A DNA stretch of 64,000 nt from Bradyrhizobium sp. 1(2017) (GTDB taxonomy: Bacteria; Pseudomonadota; Alphaproteobacteria; Rhizobiales; Xanthobacteraceae): assembly GCF_011602485.2 (NCBI RefSeq), contig NZ_CP050022.2:2686001-2750000 (forward strand), written 5' to 3'. The notes beneath the pieces were generated by a model. It worked only from the letters and a program-made list of their open reading frames with translations. It did no database searches and was not told the origin of the DNA. Within the stretch, counting starts at the first letter, position 1. Each line of letters opens with the position of its first letter. Both the position numbers and the translations under genes were made by a program. This document shows, piece after piece, positions 18,771-28,464 of the stretch.

Positions 18771-20153
18771 TTGGTCTACCGCCACACCATCGACGCCACG
18801 ACCTACGCGTTCCCGGACCTGCGCGACCTGCTCGCCAAGGCGACGCCACCGCGCTCCGGCGACCGGCTGGCCGGGGTCGCCGCCGCCAGTGCCGAGCAGA
18901 TGATCGCGGCGCGGATGGCGCTTGCCGATGTCCCGCTCGGACGATTCCTCCAGGAAGCCGTCATCCCCTATGAGGCCGACGAGGTCACCCGCCTCATCAT
19001 CGACAGCCACGATGCCGGGGCCTTTGCGCCGGTGGCCGCGCTCACGGTCGGCGGCTTCCGCGACTGGCTGCTGTCGGATGCCGCCACGGCCGAGGCGTTG
19101 AAGAAGCTCGCGCCCGGCATCACGCCCGAAATGGCGGCGGCGGTCTCGAAACTGATGCGCAACCAGGACTTGATCCTGGCGGCGCGGAAATGCGAGGTCA
19201 CCACCGCCTTCCGCAACACCATCGGGCTGAAGGGGCGGATGAGCACGCGCCTCCAGCCCAACCATCCCTTCGACGATGCCAGGGGCATCACCGCCTCGAT
19301 CCTCGACGGCATCCTGCTGGGCGCCGGCGATGCCTGCATCGGCATCAATCCCGCGAGCGACGATCCCGCGATGATCGCGCAATTGCTGCGGCTGCTCGAC
19401 GAGATCATCGCGCGGCTGAAGATCCCGACCCAAGCTTGCGTGCTGACCCATGTCACGACGACCTTGTCGCTGATCGGGCAGGGCGTGCCGGTCGATCTCG
19501 TCTTCCAGTCGGTCGCGGGCACCGAGGCCGCCAACCGCAGCTTCGGCGTCGACCTCGCGCTTCTGAAGGAAGCGCAGGAGGCCGGGCTGTCGCTGGGGCG
19601 CGGCACGGTCGGCGAGAACGTGATGTATTTTGAGACCGGGCAGGGCTCGGCCTTGTCGGCCAACGCCCATCACGGCGTCGACCAACAGACCTGCGAGGCG
19701 CGCGCCTATGCCGTCGCCCGCGCCTTTGCCCCGCTCCTGGTCAACAGCGTGGTCGGCTTCATTGGCCCGGAATATCTCTATGACGGCAAGGAAATCATCC
19801 GGGCCGGGCTGGAGGATCATTTCTGCGGCAAGCTGCTCGGCCTGCCGCTCGGGGTCGATATCTGCTACACCAACCACGCCGAGGCGGACCAGGACGACAT
19901 GGACAATCTGCTGACGCTGCTCGCCGCCGCCGGCGTCACCTTCATCATGGGCGTCCCCGGCGCCGACGACGTCATGCTGAACTACCAGTCGACGTCTTTT
20001 CACGACGCGCTCTATGTCCGCGACGTCTTCTCCCTGCGCCGCGCGCCCGAATTCGACGACTGGCTGGTGCAGACGGGCATTGCGGGTGCCGACCTCCGCC
20101 TTGCCGGGGATGCAGGCCTGCTGCCCGATTTTGCCTCGCGGCTGATCGCATGA
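18771..20153 (+). CDS. eutB: Ethanolamine ammonia-lyase large subunit
   Basis: EutB is the catalytic TIM-barrel subunit of the adenosylcobalamin-dependent lyase that splits ethanolamine into acetaldehyde and ammonia. The 460-aa protein is of usual length and carries family stretches such as LMRNQDLILAARKCEV, GRMSTRLQPNHPFDD and DACIGINPASDDP. It starts with TTG at 18771, supported by ggaggg at 18761-18766. Unusually, its partner eutC is not adjacent but lies beyond hpnP. No eut microcompartment or regulator genes are present, so this is the simple assimilatory (nitrogen-source) form of the pathway. No cobalamin riboswitch was recognised upstream. Confidence 0.95.
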   Translation: MVYRHTIDATTYAFPDLRDLLAKATPPRSGDRLAGVAAASAEQMIAARMALADVPLGRFLQEAVIPYEADEVTRLIIDSHDAGAFAPVAALTVGGFRDWLLSDAATAEALKKLAPGITPEMAAAVSKLMRNQDLILAARKCEVTTAFRNTIGLKGRMSTRLQPNHPFDDARGITASILDGILLGAGDACIGINPASDDPAMIAQLLRLLDEIIARLKIPTQACVLTHVTTTLSLIGQGVPVDLVFQSVAGTEAANRSFGVDLALLKEAQEAGLSLGRGTVGENVMYFETGQGSALSANAHHGVDQQTCEARAYAVARAFAPLLVNSVVGFIGPEYLYDGKEIIRAGLEDHFCGKLLGLPLGVDICYTNHAEADQDDMDNLLTLLAAAGVTFIMGVPGADDVMLNYQSTSFHDALYVRDVFSLRRAPEFDDWLVQTGIAGADLRLAGDAGLLPDFASRLIA

Positions 20154-20300
20154 CAGAAGCTGCGAGCTTTCAGGAAACCAATGCTTCCTCTTGGAATTAT
20201 GCTTGTGCCACAATATTGAGAAATTCCGGCGACAGCGTTACGCTATGTGTCTGGCTGGCAATTTCCGCACCATTCGGTCGAGCGTGGCGGGGGAGCTTTG

Positions 20301-21887
20301 ATGCGAGCTGAAAGTAACGGTACGTCCCGGCGGATTCTCTGTGTGTTTCCGCGCTACACCTCCTCGTTCGGGACGTTCGAGCATTCCTATCCCCTGACCG
20401 ACGGCGTTCGCGCCTTCATGCCGCCGCAGGGGCTGCTGCTGATCTCCGCCTATCTTCCGAAAGACTGGCAGGTCAAGTTCGTCGACGAGAATCTGCGCCG
20501 CACGACCAGCGAGGAGTTCGAATGGGCGGAAGTGGTCTTCGTCAGCGGGATGCACATCCAGCGCCAGCAGATGAACGACATCTGCCGCCGCGCCCATGAA
20601 TTCGATCTGCCCGTTGCGCTCGGCGGTCCCTCCGTCAGCGCCTGCCCGGATTACTATCCCTCGTTCGACTATCTGCATGTCGGTGAGCTCGGCGATGCCA
20701 CCAACCAGCTGATCGACATCCTGTCGCGCGATACCTCGCGGCCCGAGCAGCAGGTGGTGCTGACCACCAAGGACCGCGTGCCGATGACGGAGTTTCCGAT
20801 CCCGGCCTACGAGCTCGTCGACGTCAAGAAGTACTTCCTCGGCAGCATCCAATATTCCAGCGGCTGTCCCTATCAGTGCGAGTTCTGCGACATCCCCGGC
20901 CTCTACGGGCGCAATCCGCGCATCAAATCGCCGGAGCAGATCATCGCCGAGCTCGACCGCCTGCGCGAATGCGGCATGACCGACACGGTCTATTTCGTCG
21001 ACGACAATTTCATCGGCAACCGCAAGGCTGCAATGGACCTGCTGCCGCATCTGATCGAATGGCAGAAGCGGACCGGCTATGTCGTCCGGCTCGCCTGCGA
21101 GGCCACGCTCAACATCGCCAAGCGGCCCGAGATCCTCGAGAAGATGCGCGAGGCCTATTTCATCACCATCTTCTGCGGCATCGAGACGCCCGATCCCGAT
21201 GCGCTGAAGGCGATGCACAAGGACCACAACATGATGGTCCCGATCCTGGAGGGCGTGCGCACCATCAACTCCTACGGCATGGAGGTCGTGTCCGGCATCA
21301 TCATGGGGCTCGACACCGACAAGCCGAACACGTCAGAGGCGCTGCTCTCGTTCGTCGAGGACTCCCGGATTCCGCTGCTCACGATCAATTTGCTCCAGGC
21401 CCTGCCGAAGACGCCGCTGTGGGACCGGCTGGAGCGCGAGGGGCGCCTGGTCGAGGACGACGGGCGCGATTCCAATGTCGACTTCCTGCTGCCTTACGAC
21501 GAGGTCATCGCATCCTGGAAGCACGCCATGGCGGTCGCTTACGAACCCGAGAAGGTCTATGCGCGCTTCCAGTATCAATGCGACCAGGTCTACGTGCATC
21601 GCCTGAAGATGCCGGTCCCGGACGAGATGAAGACCTGGCGCAACATCAGGCGCGGCCTTGTCATGCTGCGCAACATCTTCTGGAAGGTGGGCGTGCTCGG
21701 CGACTACAGGCGCGTGTTCTGGACGTTCGCGCTGGGACGCATCAAGCGTCGTGACATCGAAGGCCTGATCGGCTGCACGCTGATCGCGCACCATCTCATC
21801 ACCTTTGCGCGCGCGGCCTCCAGCGGCAAGCAGAATGCCTCGAACTATTCGATCCGCCTGCGCGAGGCCGCCGTTCCCGCCGAGTAA
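20301..21887 (+). CDS. hpnP: Hopanoid C-2 methylase (B12-binding radical SAM)
   Basis: HpnP methylates the A ring of hopanoids at C-2 to give 2-methylhopanoids, using S-adenosylmethionine and cobalamin. The 528-aa protein has an N-terminal cobalamin-binding Rossmann domain (residues ~10-150) without the DxHxxG box, then a radical SAM barrel with the cluster motif Cys189-x3-Cys193-x2-Cys196 (CPYQCEFC), and a C-terminal DUF4070-like region. ATG 20301 has gggggag upstream. Identification rests on whole-protein resemblance to class B radical SAM methylases and on the eutB-hpnP-eutC order known from Rhodopseudomonas and Bradyrhizobium. The stop overlaps the eutC start (TAATG). Confidence 0.9.
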   Translation: MRAESNGTSRRILCVFPRYTSSFGTFEHSYPLTDGVRAFMPPQGLLLISAYLPKDWQVKFVDENLRRTTSEEFEWAEVVFVSGMHIQRQQMNDICRRAHEFDLPVALGGPSVSACPDYYPSFDYLHVGELGDATNQLIDILSRDTSRPEQQVVLTTKDRVPMTEFPIPAYELVDVKKYFLGSIQYSSGCPYQCEFCDIPGLYGRNPRIKSPEQIIAELDRLRECGMTDTVYFVDDNFIGNRKAAMDLLPHLIEWQKRTGYVVRLACEATLNIAKRPEILEKMREAYFITIFCGIETPDPDALKAMHKDHNMMVPILEGVRTINSYGMEVVSGIIMGLDTDKPNTSEALLSFVEDSRIPLLTINLLQALPKTPLWDRLEREGRLVEDDGRDSNVDFLLPYDEVIASWKHAMAVAYEPEKVYARFQYQCDQVYVHRLKMPVPDEMKTWRNIRRGLVMLRNIFWKVGVLGDYRRVFWTFALGRIKRRDIEGLIGCTLIAHHLITFARAASSGKQNASNYSIRLREAAVPAE

Positions 21888-22678
21888 TGCGAATGCCTGA
21901 TCCGGCTCCGCCGCGCCGTCCGACGCTCGACCTGCGGACGCTCACGCCCGCACGCGTTGCGCTGGGCCGCAGCGGGGCGAGCGTGCCGACGCGCGCGCTG
22001 CTCGATTTCACGCTGGATCATGCCCGCGCCCGCGATGCCGTGCATGCCGCCTTCGATGCGCCAGGTCTGATCGCCGAGCTCGCCGGGCTTGGCCTCGTGG
22101 TCACCGAGGCGAGGAGCAGGGCGGTCGACCGCGCAGACTATCTGCGGCGGCCGGATCTGGGACGGCAGCTCGATGCCGAATCAGTCGAGGCGCTGACCCG
22201 GGTCGCTTCGGCGCCGTGCCAGCTCGCGATCGTGATCGGCGACGGCCTGTCGGCGGCCGCGGTCCACGCTCATGCGGTGGCGCTGCTGACGCGCCTGATG
22301 CCGTGGCTCGCAGCCGGCGATGGTGTCGCGATCGGCCATGTCGTCGTCGCCTCGGGCGCGCGCGTCGCGCTTGGCGACGAGATCGGCGCGATTCTCCATG
22401 CGCGCATGGCCCTGATGCTGATCGGCGAGCGGCCGGGCCTGTCGGCGCCCGACAGTCTCGGCGCCTATCTGACCTTCGGGCCGCAGCCCGGCCGCACCGA
22501 TGCCGAGCGCAATTGCGTGTCGAACATCCACCATGCCGGGTTGAGCTATGACGAGGCCGCCTTCAAGATCGCCTGGCTCCTCCGCGAGGGGCTTGCCCGG
22601 GCAACCACCGGCGTGGCGCTGAAGGACGAGAGCGCGGACCGCGTGCCGCGTCGAATTGGCACATCCGCGCCCGGATGA
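21887..22678 (+). CDS. eutC: Ethanolamine ammonia-lyase small subunit
   Basis: EutC binds EutB and completes the adenosylcobalamin site. The 263-aa protein contains EutC signatures: [14 protein letters not shown] near the N-terminus, [37 protein letters not shown], and [12 protein letters not shown]. Its start overlaps the hpnP stop by one base, so translation is probably coupled to hpnP rather than to eutB. An alternative ATG lies two codons downstream. Confidence 0.95.
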   Translation: MRMPDPAPPRRPTLDLRTLTPARVALGRSGASVPTRALLDFTLDHARARDAVHAAFDAPGLIAELAGLGLVVTEARSRAVDRADYLRRPDLGRQLDAESVEALTRVASAPCQLAIVIGDGLSAAAVHAHAVALLTRLMPWLAAGDGVAIGHVVVASGARVALGDEIGAILHARMALMLIGERPGLSAPDSLGAYLTFGPQPGRTDAERNCVSNIHHAGLSYDEAAFKIAWLLREGLARATTGVALKDESADRVPRRIGTSAPG

Positions 22679-22888
22679 CCTGTGGGCAGGCCCCAAAATC
22701 GCCGCATCTTGATCGCTTTGCCCGCACTTCGCCTGCTTGCGAGAAGGGCGATTGACCTGCTAAACCCCGGGCGGCGATTTTCCGCGCATTTTCAAAGGGC
22801 AAGCCTCTCCCATTGGTATGGCGTTTTCAAGCCGTTCGCGGGGCGCAATAAGCTCTCAGACCGAGTCGATCTAGGAACTGGATAAGGC

Positions 22889-25255
22889 ATGCTCGAAAAG
22901 CACAGCGAGAATGAGGTTCATGTCGACAAGGTCGAGCAGGGACCTACGTCCTCGATCGCCTTCGGGCTGGAGCGTCTCGGGCTGATCGCCGTCCGGGCGC
23001 CGATCGTCTCCTGCATCGTCCTGATCGTCCTGATCGTCGGCGCCGTGTTCGGCATCCACCGGATCAAGATCGACGATTCGCTGTCGCAGCTGTTCCGCTC
23101 CGACACCAAGGAATTCAAGCAGTACGAAGAGGTCACCAAGAAGTTCCCGGCGGAGGAGTTCGATGTCCTCGTCGTGGTCGAGGGCAAGACCCTGCTGGCG
23201 CGGAACAACCTCGAGAAGCTGCGCGACTTCGTCACCGACCTGCAGCTGGTCGAAGGCACGCGCGGGCTGGTCTCGCTGTTCTCGGCGCGCCAGGCGCCGG
23301 CCCCGGGCAAGCTGCCTGCGGCGCTGTTCCCGGCCGAGCTGCCCGAGGGCGCGGCCTATGACAAGTTCATCGAGACCGTCAAGAACAACGAGATCATCCG
23401 CGGCAAGCTGTTGTCGGAGGACGGCACGCTGGCCCTGATCGTGCTGTCGCTCGATCCGGAGGTGGTCGGCTCCAACAAGCTGACCAAGACCGTCGGCGAC
23501 ATCCGCGCGCTGATGAAGGAGGACCTTGGCGACACCGGGCTCAACGTGCAGCTCTCCGGCGTGCCGGTGATGCAGCTCGAGATCCGCAACGCGGTCGAGC
23601 GCGACGGACTCACCTACAACATCCTCGGCATCCTCGCCGGCTGCATCATCGCGATCATCTTCTTCCGCAAGATCTCGTTCATGGTTGCCGCGGCGTTCCC
23701 GCCGATGATCGCGATCCTGCTGGCGCTCGGCGCACTCGGCTGGGCCAATTTCAACCTCAACATGTTCCTGAACGTGATGACGCCGCTCATCATGGTCATC
23801 AGCTTCTCGGACTCGATGCAGCTGACCTTCGCCGCGCGCGACCGGCTGATCGCGGGGCAGGACAAGTTCACCGCGTTCAAGAACGCGGTGCTGGTGGTGG
23901 GCCCGGCCTGCGTACTGACGCACGGCACCGCCGGCATTTCCTTCATCGCGCTCCAGTTCTCCGACTCCGACCTGATCCGCAAGTTCGGCGAGGCAGGGCT
24001 TGCCGCCACCATCATCGCGCTGGTCGCGGTGCTGTCGCTGGTGCCGGTGTTCGGCGTGCTGCTGGTGCGCAACGAGAAGGTGTTCGCGGTCAAATTCCAG
24101 GGGGCCGATGCCGGCGTCCAGGCGCTGCGCAATTTCTGCTACTGGATCGCGGTGCGCATGGTCGGCCGTCCCGGCCTGTTCAGCCTGATCGCAGTGCTGT
24201 TCGTCGGCGGCCTCGGTGTCATCTACGCCAATCTGGAGCCGCGCTACCGGCTCGCCGACCAGGTGCCGGACAAGCGTCAGGCGGTCGCCGCCAGCGACCG
24301 GCTCGACGCCAAGCTGACCGGTGCCAATCCGGTCAACGTGCTGATCCAGTTCCCCAAGGGTGAGACGCTCTATTCGCCGGAGACGCTCCAGACCATCGCC
24401 GACGTGCATGCGACCGTGGAGAAGGCGGCCGGCGTCGGCAACGTCTGGTCGCTCGAGACGCTGCGCCGCTGGCTCGCGGAAAAGGCCGGGAGCGCCGACG
24501 TCGCGACGCTGAAGGAATATGTCAACGTCATTCCCGAGCATCTGGTGCGGCGCTTCATCGATGCCAAGCAGGATGCCGTCGTGGTCGCCGGCCGCGTGCC
24601 GGACAAGGATTCCAGCCAGCTGCTGCCGATCGTCGACAAGCTCGACAGCGAGCTCGACGCCGTCCGCAAGAAGCATCCCGGCTACGAGATCGCGGTGACC
24701 GGCCTGGCCGCCATCGCCGCGCGTAATTCGGCCAGCATGATCGAGAAGCTGAACCATGGCCTCACGATCGAATTCGCGCTGGTCGCGATCTTCATCGGGC
24801 TCGCCTTCCGCTCCTGGGTGGTGACGCTCGCCTGTATCCTGCCGGGCATCTTCCCGGTGGTGATGTCGGGAACGGTGCTGTGGGCGATGGGCGAGGGGCT
24901 GCAATTCGCCAGCGTCGTCGCGCTCACCGTCTCGTTCGGCCTGGGCCTCAGCGCCACCATCCATTTCCTCAACCGCTTGCGGCTCGAGAACAAGCCGGGC
25001 GTCGGCTCGGCGCTGGCGGTGGAGCGGGCGACCGTGCTGGTCGGCCCCGCGCTGATTCTGACCACGGTGGTGCTGGCCTGCGGCCTCGTCGTCACCGTGT
25101 TCTCCGACCTGCCGTCGCTGCGGCTGTTCGGCTGGCTCAGCGCCTTCTCGATGGTGATGGCCCTCGTTGCCGACCTCTTCATCCTGCGGCCGACGGCGAT
25201 GTGGCTGATCAACCTGCACGCCAAGCTGCAGGGCCCCGACAAGCCGGCGATCTGA
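22889..25255 (+). CDS. RND-superfamily (MMPL-type) exporter, candidate lipid transporter
   Basis: This 788-aa inner-membrane protein follows the RND/MMPL plan: one helix near residues 37-58, a large periplasmic domain, a five-helix sterol-sensing-like bundle (beginning LTYNILGILAGCIIAIIFF), then a repeat of helix, periplasmic domain and bundle. It shares this plan with HpnN. Its place between hpnP/eutC and the hopanoid operon suggests lipid or hopanoid export, but this is inference. The 210-base upstream gap contains a possible TTGACC -35 at about 22753. A hairpin follows the stop, facing a convergent gene. Confidence 0.82.
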   Translation: MLEKHSENEVHVDKVEQGPTSSIAFGLERLGLIAVRAPIVSCIVLIVLIVGAVFGIHRIKIDDSLSQLFRSDTKEFKQYEEVTKKFPAEEFDVLVVVEGKTLLARNNLEKLRDFVTDLQLVEGTRGLVSLFSARQAPAPGKLPAALFPAELPEGAAYDKFIETVKNNEIIRGKLLSEDGTLALIVLSLDPEVVGSNKLTKTVGDIRALMKEDLGDTGLNVQLSGVPVMQLEIRNAVERDGLTYNILGILAGCIIAIIFFRKISFMVAAAFPPMIAILLALGALGWANFNLNMFLNVMTPLIMVISFSDSMQLTFAARDRLIAGQDKFTAFKNAVLVVGPACVLTHGTAGISFIALQFSDSDLIRKFGEAGLAATIIALVAVLSLVPVFGVLLVRNEKVFAVKFQGADAGVQALRNFCYWIAVRMVGRPGLFSLIAVLFVGGLGVIYANLEPRYRLADQVPDKRQAVAASDRLDAKLTGANPVNVLIQFPKGETLYSPETLQTIADVHATVEKAAGVGNVWSLETLRRWLAEKAGSADVATLKEYVNVIPEHLVRRFIDAKQDAVVVAGRVPDKDSSQLLPIVDKLDSELDAVRKKHPGYEIAVTGLAAIAARNSASMIEKLNHGLTIEFALVAIFIGLAFRSWVVTLACILPGIFPVVMSGTVLWAMGEGLQFASVVALTVSFGLGLSATIHFLNRLRLENKPGVGSALAVERATVLVGPALILTTVVLACGLVVTVFSDLPSLRLFGWLSAFSMVMALVADLFILRPTAMWLINLHAKLQGPDKPAI

Positions 25256-25261
25256 GTGGCG

Positions 25262-25279
25262 GGGCAGCGGAGGCTGCCC
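25262..25279. terminator. Hairpin between convergent genes
   Basis: The stem gggcagc/gctgccc closes a four-base loop in the 31-base gap between the MMPL exporter and the facing secreted-protein gene. No U-tract follows on either strand, so intrinsic termination is only possible. Confidence 0.35.
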
Positions 25280-25286
25280 AGCGCCC

Positions 25287-26120
25287 TCACGCGTCGATAC
25301 GGATGATTCCGTAGGGATTGAACTTGAAGTCGCCCTCGGCGTAATCCTGCTCCCGCGACAATTTGAGCTTGCGGTCGCGCAGCGTCGCCTCGATGCCGCG
25401 CTCGCCCATCGCGTCCGCGACTGCATCCATCAGCTTCACCGCGTCGCGGTCGCTGCCGCGCGATTTCGCCACGTAGATATCCGGCAGCCCGACGAGGTGG
25501 AAGCCGACGCTTTCGTTGTAGGTGTCGCCGCCGAGCGGACGCTTGGCGAAGGCGAGGCGGCAGGTCCGGCCCATGGCCGCCGTCATCGTGAGGCCCTGGT
25601 TCGTGGTCGCTGCGGCCTTGCACTCCCTGGCCAATTGCATCCATCGCGCGAGACCGTGAGCAACGCCCGCGCTTTCGCCCTTCACGGCCGTTGCGCCGGC
25701 CTCGATCATCTCCTCGACGATGCGCAAGGCGGCGGCCGAATAAGCGACCGTCTTCTGCTGCTCCATCGGTGGGCCCAGCACGTAGAGCACCGCCTTGTGG
25801 TTGGCCACGGCGGCTTCGTCCGCCGCGGACCATGCGTTCGGGAAGACCCGGTCCCAGCACACGCCGAACGAGCGCTCCATGTGCGGATCGGGTTTGGCTT
25901 GCGAATAGGTGCGGTCGATCTCGAAGTTGAAATCCGCGATCGTCTTGGCCACCGCCTTCGGCGGTTGCAGCAGGCTGTCGTCCTTGCCGAGGAAGCAGAG
26001 TACGTGACGCGGCTTCACTGACGAAGGCTGCATGTTCGCTCCGGGCCGATCATTGGCGAAGGCGCGCGTGGCCACCAAGATTCCCGCGGCCTTGAGCAGA
26101 TGTCTGCGAATCGGGTCCAT
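25287..26120 (-). CDS. Secreted protein of unknown function with Tat-like signal
   Basis: This 277-aa protein is not confidently recognised. The N-terminus MDPIRRHLLKAAGILV resembles a twin-arginine signal (RRxLLK) with a short hydrophobic stretch. The mature part begins near residue 24 and contains HVLCFLGKDDSLLQ, a conserved-looking Trp/Cys segment (GVCWDRVFPNAWS), and VKGESAGVAHGLARW near the middle. Weak resemblance to DUF4261-type proteins is possible. ATG 26120 is preferred to GTG 26126. It is probably cotranscribed with the upstream small secreted protein gene on the same strand (start at 26694). Confidence 0.6.
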   Translation of the reverse strand: MDPIRRHLLKAAGILVATRAFANDRPGANMQPSSVKPRHVLCFLGKDDSLLQPPKAVAKTIADFNFEIDRTYSQAKPDPHMERSFGVCWDRVFPNAWSAADEAAVANHKAVLYVLGPPMEQQKTVAYSAAALRIVEEMIEAGATAVKGESAGVAHGLARWMQLARECKAAATTNQGLTMTAAMGRTCRLAFAKRPLGGDTYNESVGFHLVGLPDIYVAKSRGSDRDAVKLMDAVADAMGERGIEATLRDRKLKLSREQDYAEGDFKFNPYGIIRIDA

Positions 26121-26196
26121 GTCCACGACACTGTCAGCAAAAAGCCCCCGGCTCGCGAGAACCGGAGGCTGAACTCGTTTCGAAGGGAAGGCCGCC

Positions 26197-26694
26197 TCAG
26201 CCCTTCGTCATCGTGATGTTGACGCCGCGGATCTCGCCCTTGGAGGAGATCTGCACCGTCTGCTTGGTGCCGTTGGTGCGCAGCGACAGATTGGCGGCAA
26301 AGCCGTTGGCCTCGACGAACACGTCGATCTGGCCGCCGCCGGCGGTGCCCTGCAGATTGCCGAAGATGTTGCGGTTGGTTTCGCTCCAATTGCCGGAGAT
26401 CCGCTCGCCCTGGCTCGTCACGTCGCTGGTGAGGTCGAACTTGTAGCTGTCGGACGCGCAGTGCAGGGCCTGCTTGAGGGCGAGGCCGCTGCCGGCGACC
26501 TTGTAGTCCGCCTTGCAGCGGATGCGCTCGGTGGAACCGTCTGACAGCGAGACCGTGCCGGTGCCCGTCCATGCGCCGTCGAAACCGGCAAATGGACCGG
26601 ACGACTGAGCGTGGCCTGCCGAAACCGAAAAGAGCAGCGCAGCCCCGATGCCAGCCGCCTTGATTGCCAGTCCAGAACGCTCAAAAAATGTCAT
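26197..26694 (-). CDS. Small secreted hypothetical protein
   Basis: This 165-aa protein has a Sec signal peptide (residues 1-31, cleavage after VSAGHA). The mature part starts with a Gly/Trp-containing stretch (GAWTGTGTVSLSDG) and is rich in beta-prone, alternating polar/hydrophobic sequence, including two Cys (RCKADYK, LHCASDSYKF) that could pair. The pattern resembles periplasmic lipocalin-like or beta-barrel proteins, but no family is assigned. ATG 26694 is chosen because it begins the signal peptide. Confidence 0.65.
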   Translation of the reverse strand: MTFFERSGLAIKAAGIGAALLFSVSAGHAQSSGPFAGFDGAWTGTGTVSLSDGSTERIRCKADYKVAGSGLALKQALHCASDSYKFDLTSDVTSQGERISGNWSETNRNIFGNLQGTAGGGQIDVFVEANGFAANLSLRTNGTKQTVQISSKGEIRGVNITMTKG

Positions 26695-26748
26695 CTCAAA
26701 TATCCCGTTTTGGAACGACGTTCGCCCAGATCGAGAACGTCTCGCCAC

Positions 26749-27153
26749 ATCGAAAGTTTAGTGCGCCGAGCCAGTGTCAGGTTCAAAGCCCGACGGCCGG
26801 AGAGGGCGGTTCACGGCACCTCGCGTCATGCCTTCGACCGGCGATTTGGCGTGTTTCAGGGTGTTTCCGGCGGGACAAGCAGGGTGAAGAGATGCAGCCC
26901 TGCAACAGGCATGCAGTAAAATGCGGAGCTCCCGAATTATGACGTAGTATCAAGCCCTTACATCTGCGATTGAAGACGCAGGGAAGACCTGATTCGGCGG
27001 GCGCGGCGCCAATTTGGCCGCATTTGCCAGTGCTTGTGCCTTCTCTGAGGCCGCTACTCCCGCGGCGACTTGCCATCAGAACAATCCGTTCCGGCCATCC
27101 GCCCTGTGCAGCCCGGGATCGGTGCGATTCTGCCGTCAGAATGAAGGAATACA
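26749..27153. other. Intergenic region without recognised gene
   Basis: This ~400-base gap lies between divergent genes (secreted protein on minus, cysteine-rich protein on plus). Reading frames here are short and lack ribosome sites or family resemblance. It presumably carries both promoters; no consensus sigma-70 or EcfG element could be picked with confidence. The last bases supply aagga before the ATG at 27154. Confidence 0.5.
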
Positions 27154-27387
27154 ATGCGTAAGCTTCTCGTCGCTCTCACCCTGCTGTCGGCCTCCCTTTC
27201 GACGGCCGCGTTCGCCCAGCAAGGGCGTGGCACGGACGCCGAGCAGAAGGCCTGCACCCGTGATGTGCAGAAGTTCTGCCGTCCGGTCATCGACCAGGGC
27301 GATTTCACCGTCCTGGCCTGCCTCAAGGAGAACCGGGCCAAGATCTCCCAGGCCTGCGACCAGGTCCTGAAGAACCACAATCAGTAA
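27154..27387 (+). CDS. Small secreted cysteine-rich-repeat protein
   Basis: This 77-aa protein has a signal peptide (residues 1-21, cleavage after AAFA) and a ~50-residue mature part. The four cysteines (ACTRDVQKFC, LACLKEN, QACDQVL) are spaced as in the cysteine-rich GLG1 repeat found in many Bradyrhizobium periplasmic proteins. The two pairs could form disulfides. The function is unknown. aagga precedes the ATG. A clear terminator follows, so it is transcribed separately from hpnC. Confidence 0.8.
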   Translation: MRKLLVALTLLSASLSTAAFAQQGRGTDAEQKACTRDVQKFCRPVIDQGDFTVLACLKENRAKISQACDQVLKNHNQ

Positions 27388-27408
27388 GCTCGGCCGTTGG
27401 CCTATGAA

Positions 27409-27431
27409 GGCGGCCCTGGAGGCCGCCTTTT
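27409..27431 (+). terminator. Rho-independent terminator
   Basis: The stem ggcggcc/ggccgcc closes a five-base loop (27409-27427) and is followed directly by TTTT (27428-27431), 22 bases after the stop of the cysteine-rich protein gene. Confidence 0.8.
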
Positions 27432-27579
27432 CGGGCGCAATCCGCCAAGGGCAGCCATCGAGAGACAGGATTGGTTTTGCGGCCGTATTCCCCTATATGG
27501 GGGCCGCGGCGGCACTGCCGGCATGAGCCCGCGCGAGCGAAAAACCCTTCCTGTCCAACCGATTGTAAACCAGCCCTCG

Positions 27580-28464
27580 ATGACCTCTGCGAGCGAATTG
27601 CGATCCGGCAAGGGTGACCGCGACGAGAATTTTCCCGTCGCGTCCTGGATCATTCATCCGCGTCATCGCGCCCTGATCCTGGCGTATTACAATTTCGTCC
27701 GCACCGCCGACGACATTGCCGACCATTCGACGCTGCCGGCCGACCAGAAGCTCGCTTATCTCGATCTGCTCGAGGCGGAACTGCTCGGCAAGGGCGATAC
27801 CCAGGCCGAGGCCGTGACGCTGCGCGGTGCGCTGGCCGAGCGCGGCATGGCGCCGCGTCATGCGCTCGACGTGCTCATCGCCTTCCGCATGGACGTGACC
27901 AAGCTCCGTTACGAGAATTGGGACGAGGTCATCCATTATTGCCGCTATTCGGCGATGCCGGTCGGCCGCTTCATGCTCGACGTTCATGGCGAGAGCACAT
28001 CGACCTGGGCGGCGTCGGATGCGCTCTGCGCGGCGCTCCAGATCAACAACCATCTGCAGGATTGCGGCAAGGATTTCCGCGAGCTCAACCGCGTCTATCT
28101 GCCGCGCGATGCGCTGGCTGCGAGCGGCGCCTCGGTCGAGCAGCTCGGGCTGACGCAGTCGCCGCCGGCGATGCTCGCCTGTCTTCAGGCGCTCGCTGTG
28201 CGCAACGAGGCGCTGCTGAACGAGAGCAAGTCGCTCAGCGCGGAGGTGAAGGATTTCCGCCTCGGCGTCGACATCGCGGTGATCCAGGCCTATGCCGACC
28301 GCATCGTGCGCCTGCTCAGGGTGCGCGATCCCCTGCGCGAGCGCGTGCATCTGAACAAGCTCGAGCTTCTCACCTTCAGCCTCGCCGGCATGATCGGCGA
28401 AGTCGGCCGTCGCGCGATCGGACGCAAGGCCATTTCCAGACCGGGGACTGCACATGACGCTTGA
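27580..28464 (+). CDS. hpnC: Hydroxysqualene synthase HpnC
   Basis: HpnC acts in the three-enzyme HpnCDE route, converting presqualene diphosphate to hydroxysqualene. The 294-aa protein is a trans-isoprenyl diphosphate synthase/squalene-phytoene synthase fold. The first Asp-rich motif is intact (RTADDIADH); the second is altered (NNHLQDCGKD), as usual in HpnC. It opens the hpnC-hpnD-hpnE-shc-hpnG run. ATG 27580 (MTSASELRSGKGDRDENFPVA) gives the usual family N-terminus; ATG 27523 is an alternative, and neither has a good ribosome site. The 3' end overlaps hpnD by 11 bases. Confidence 0.93.
   Translation: MTSASELRSGKGDRDENFPVASWIIHPRHRALILAYYNFVRTADDIADHSTLPADQKLAYLDLLEAELLGKGDTQAEAVTLRGALAERGMAPRHALDVLIAFRMDVTKLRYENWDEVIHYCRYSAMPVGRFMLDVHGESTSTWAASDALCAALQINNHLQDCGKDFRELNRVYLPRDALAASGASVEQLGLTQSPPAMLACLQALAVRNEALLNESKSLSAEVKDFRLGVDIAVIQAYADRIVRLLRVRDPLRERVHLNKLELLTFSLAGMIGEVGRRAIGRKAISRPGTAHDA

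Noticed and set aside
20154..20300. EcfG promoter before hpnP (GGAAACC at 20173)
   Set aside because: Although hpnP is EcfG-dependent in Rhodopseudomonas palustris, no CGTT-like -10 lies 16-17 bases after this motif, and other candidates in the gap also fail.
22871..25426. An 851-residue open frame on the minus strand opposite the MMPL exporter
   Set aside because: It is rich in Arg/Asp/His/Gln, has no family resemblance or ribosome site, and mirrors a real gene; such antisense frames are normal in G+C-rich DNA. The same applies to long antisense frames at 3228-5177, 30580-32361, 16740-18719 and 36006-37649.
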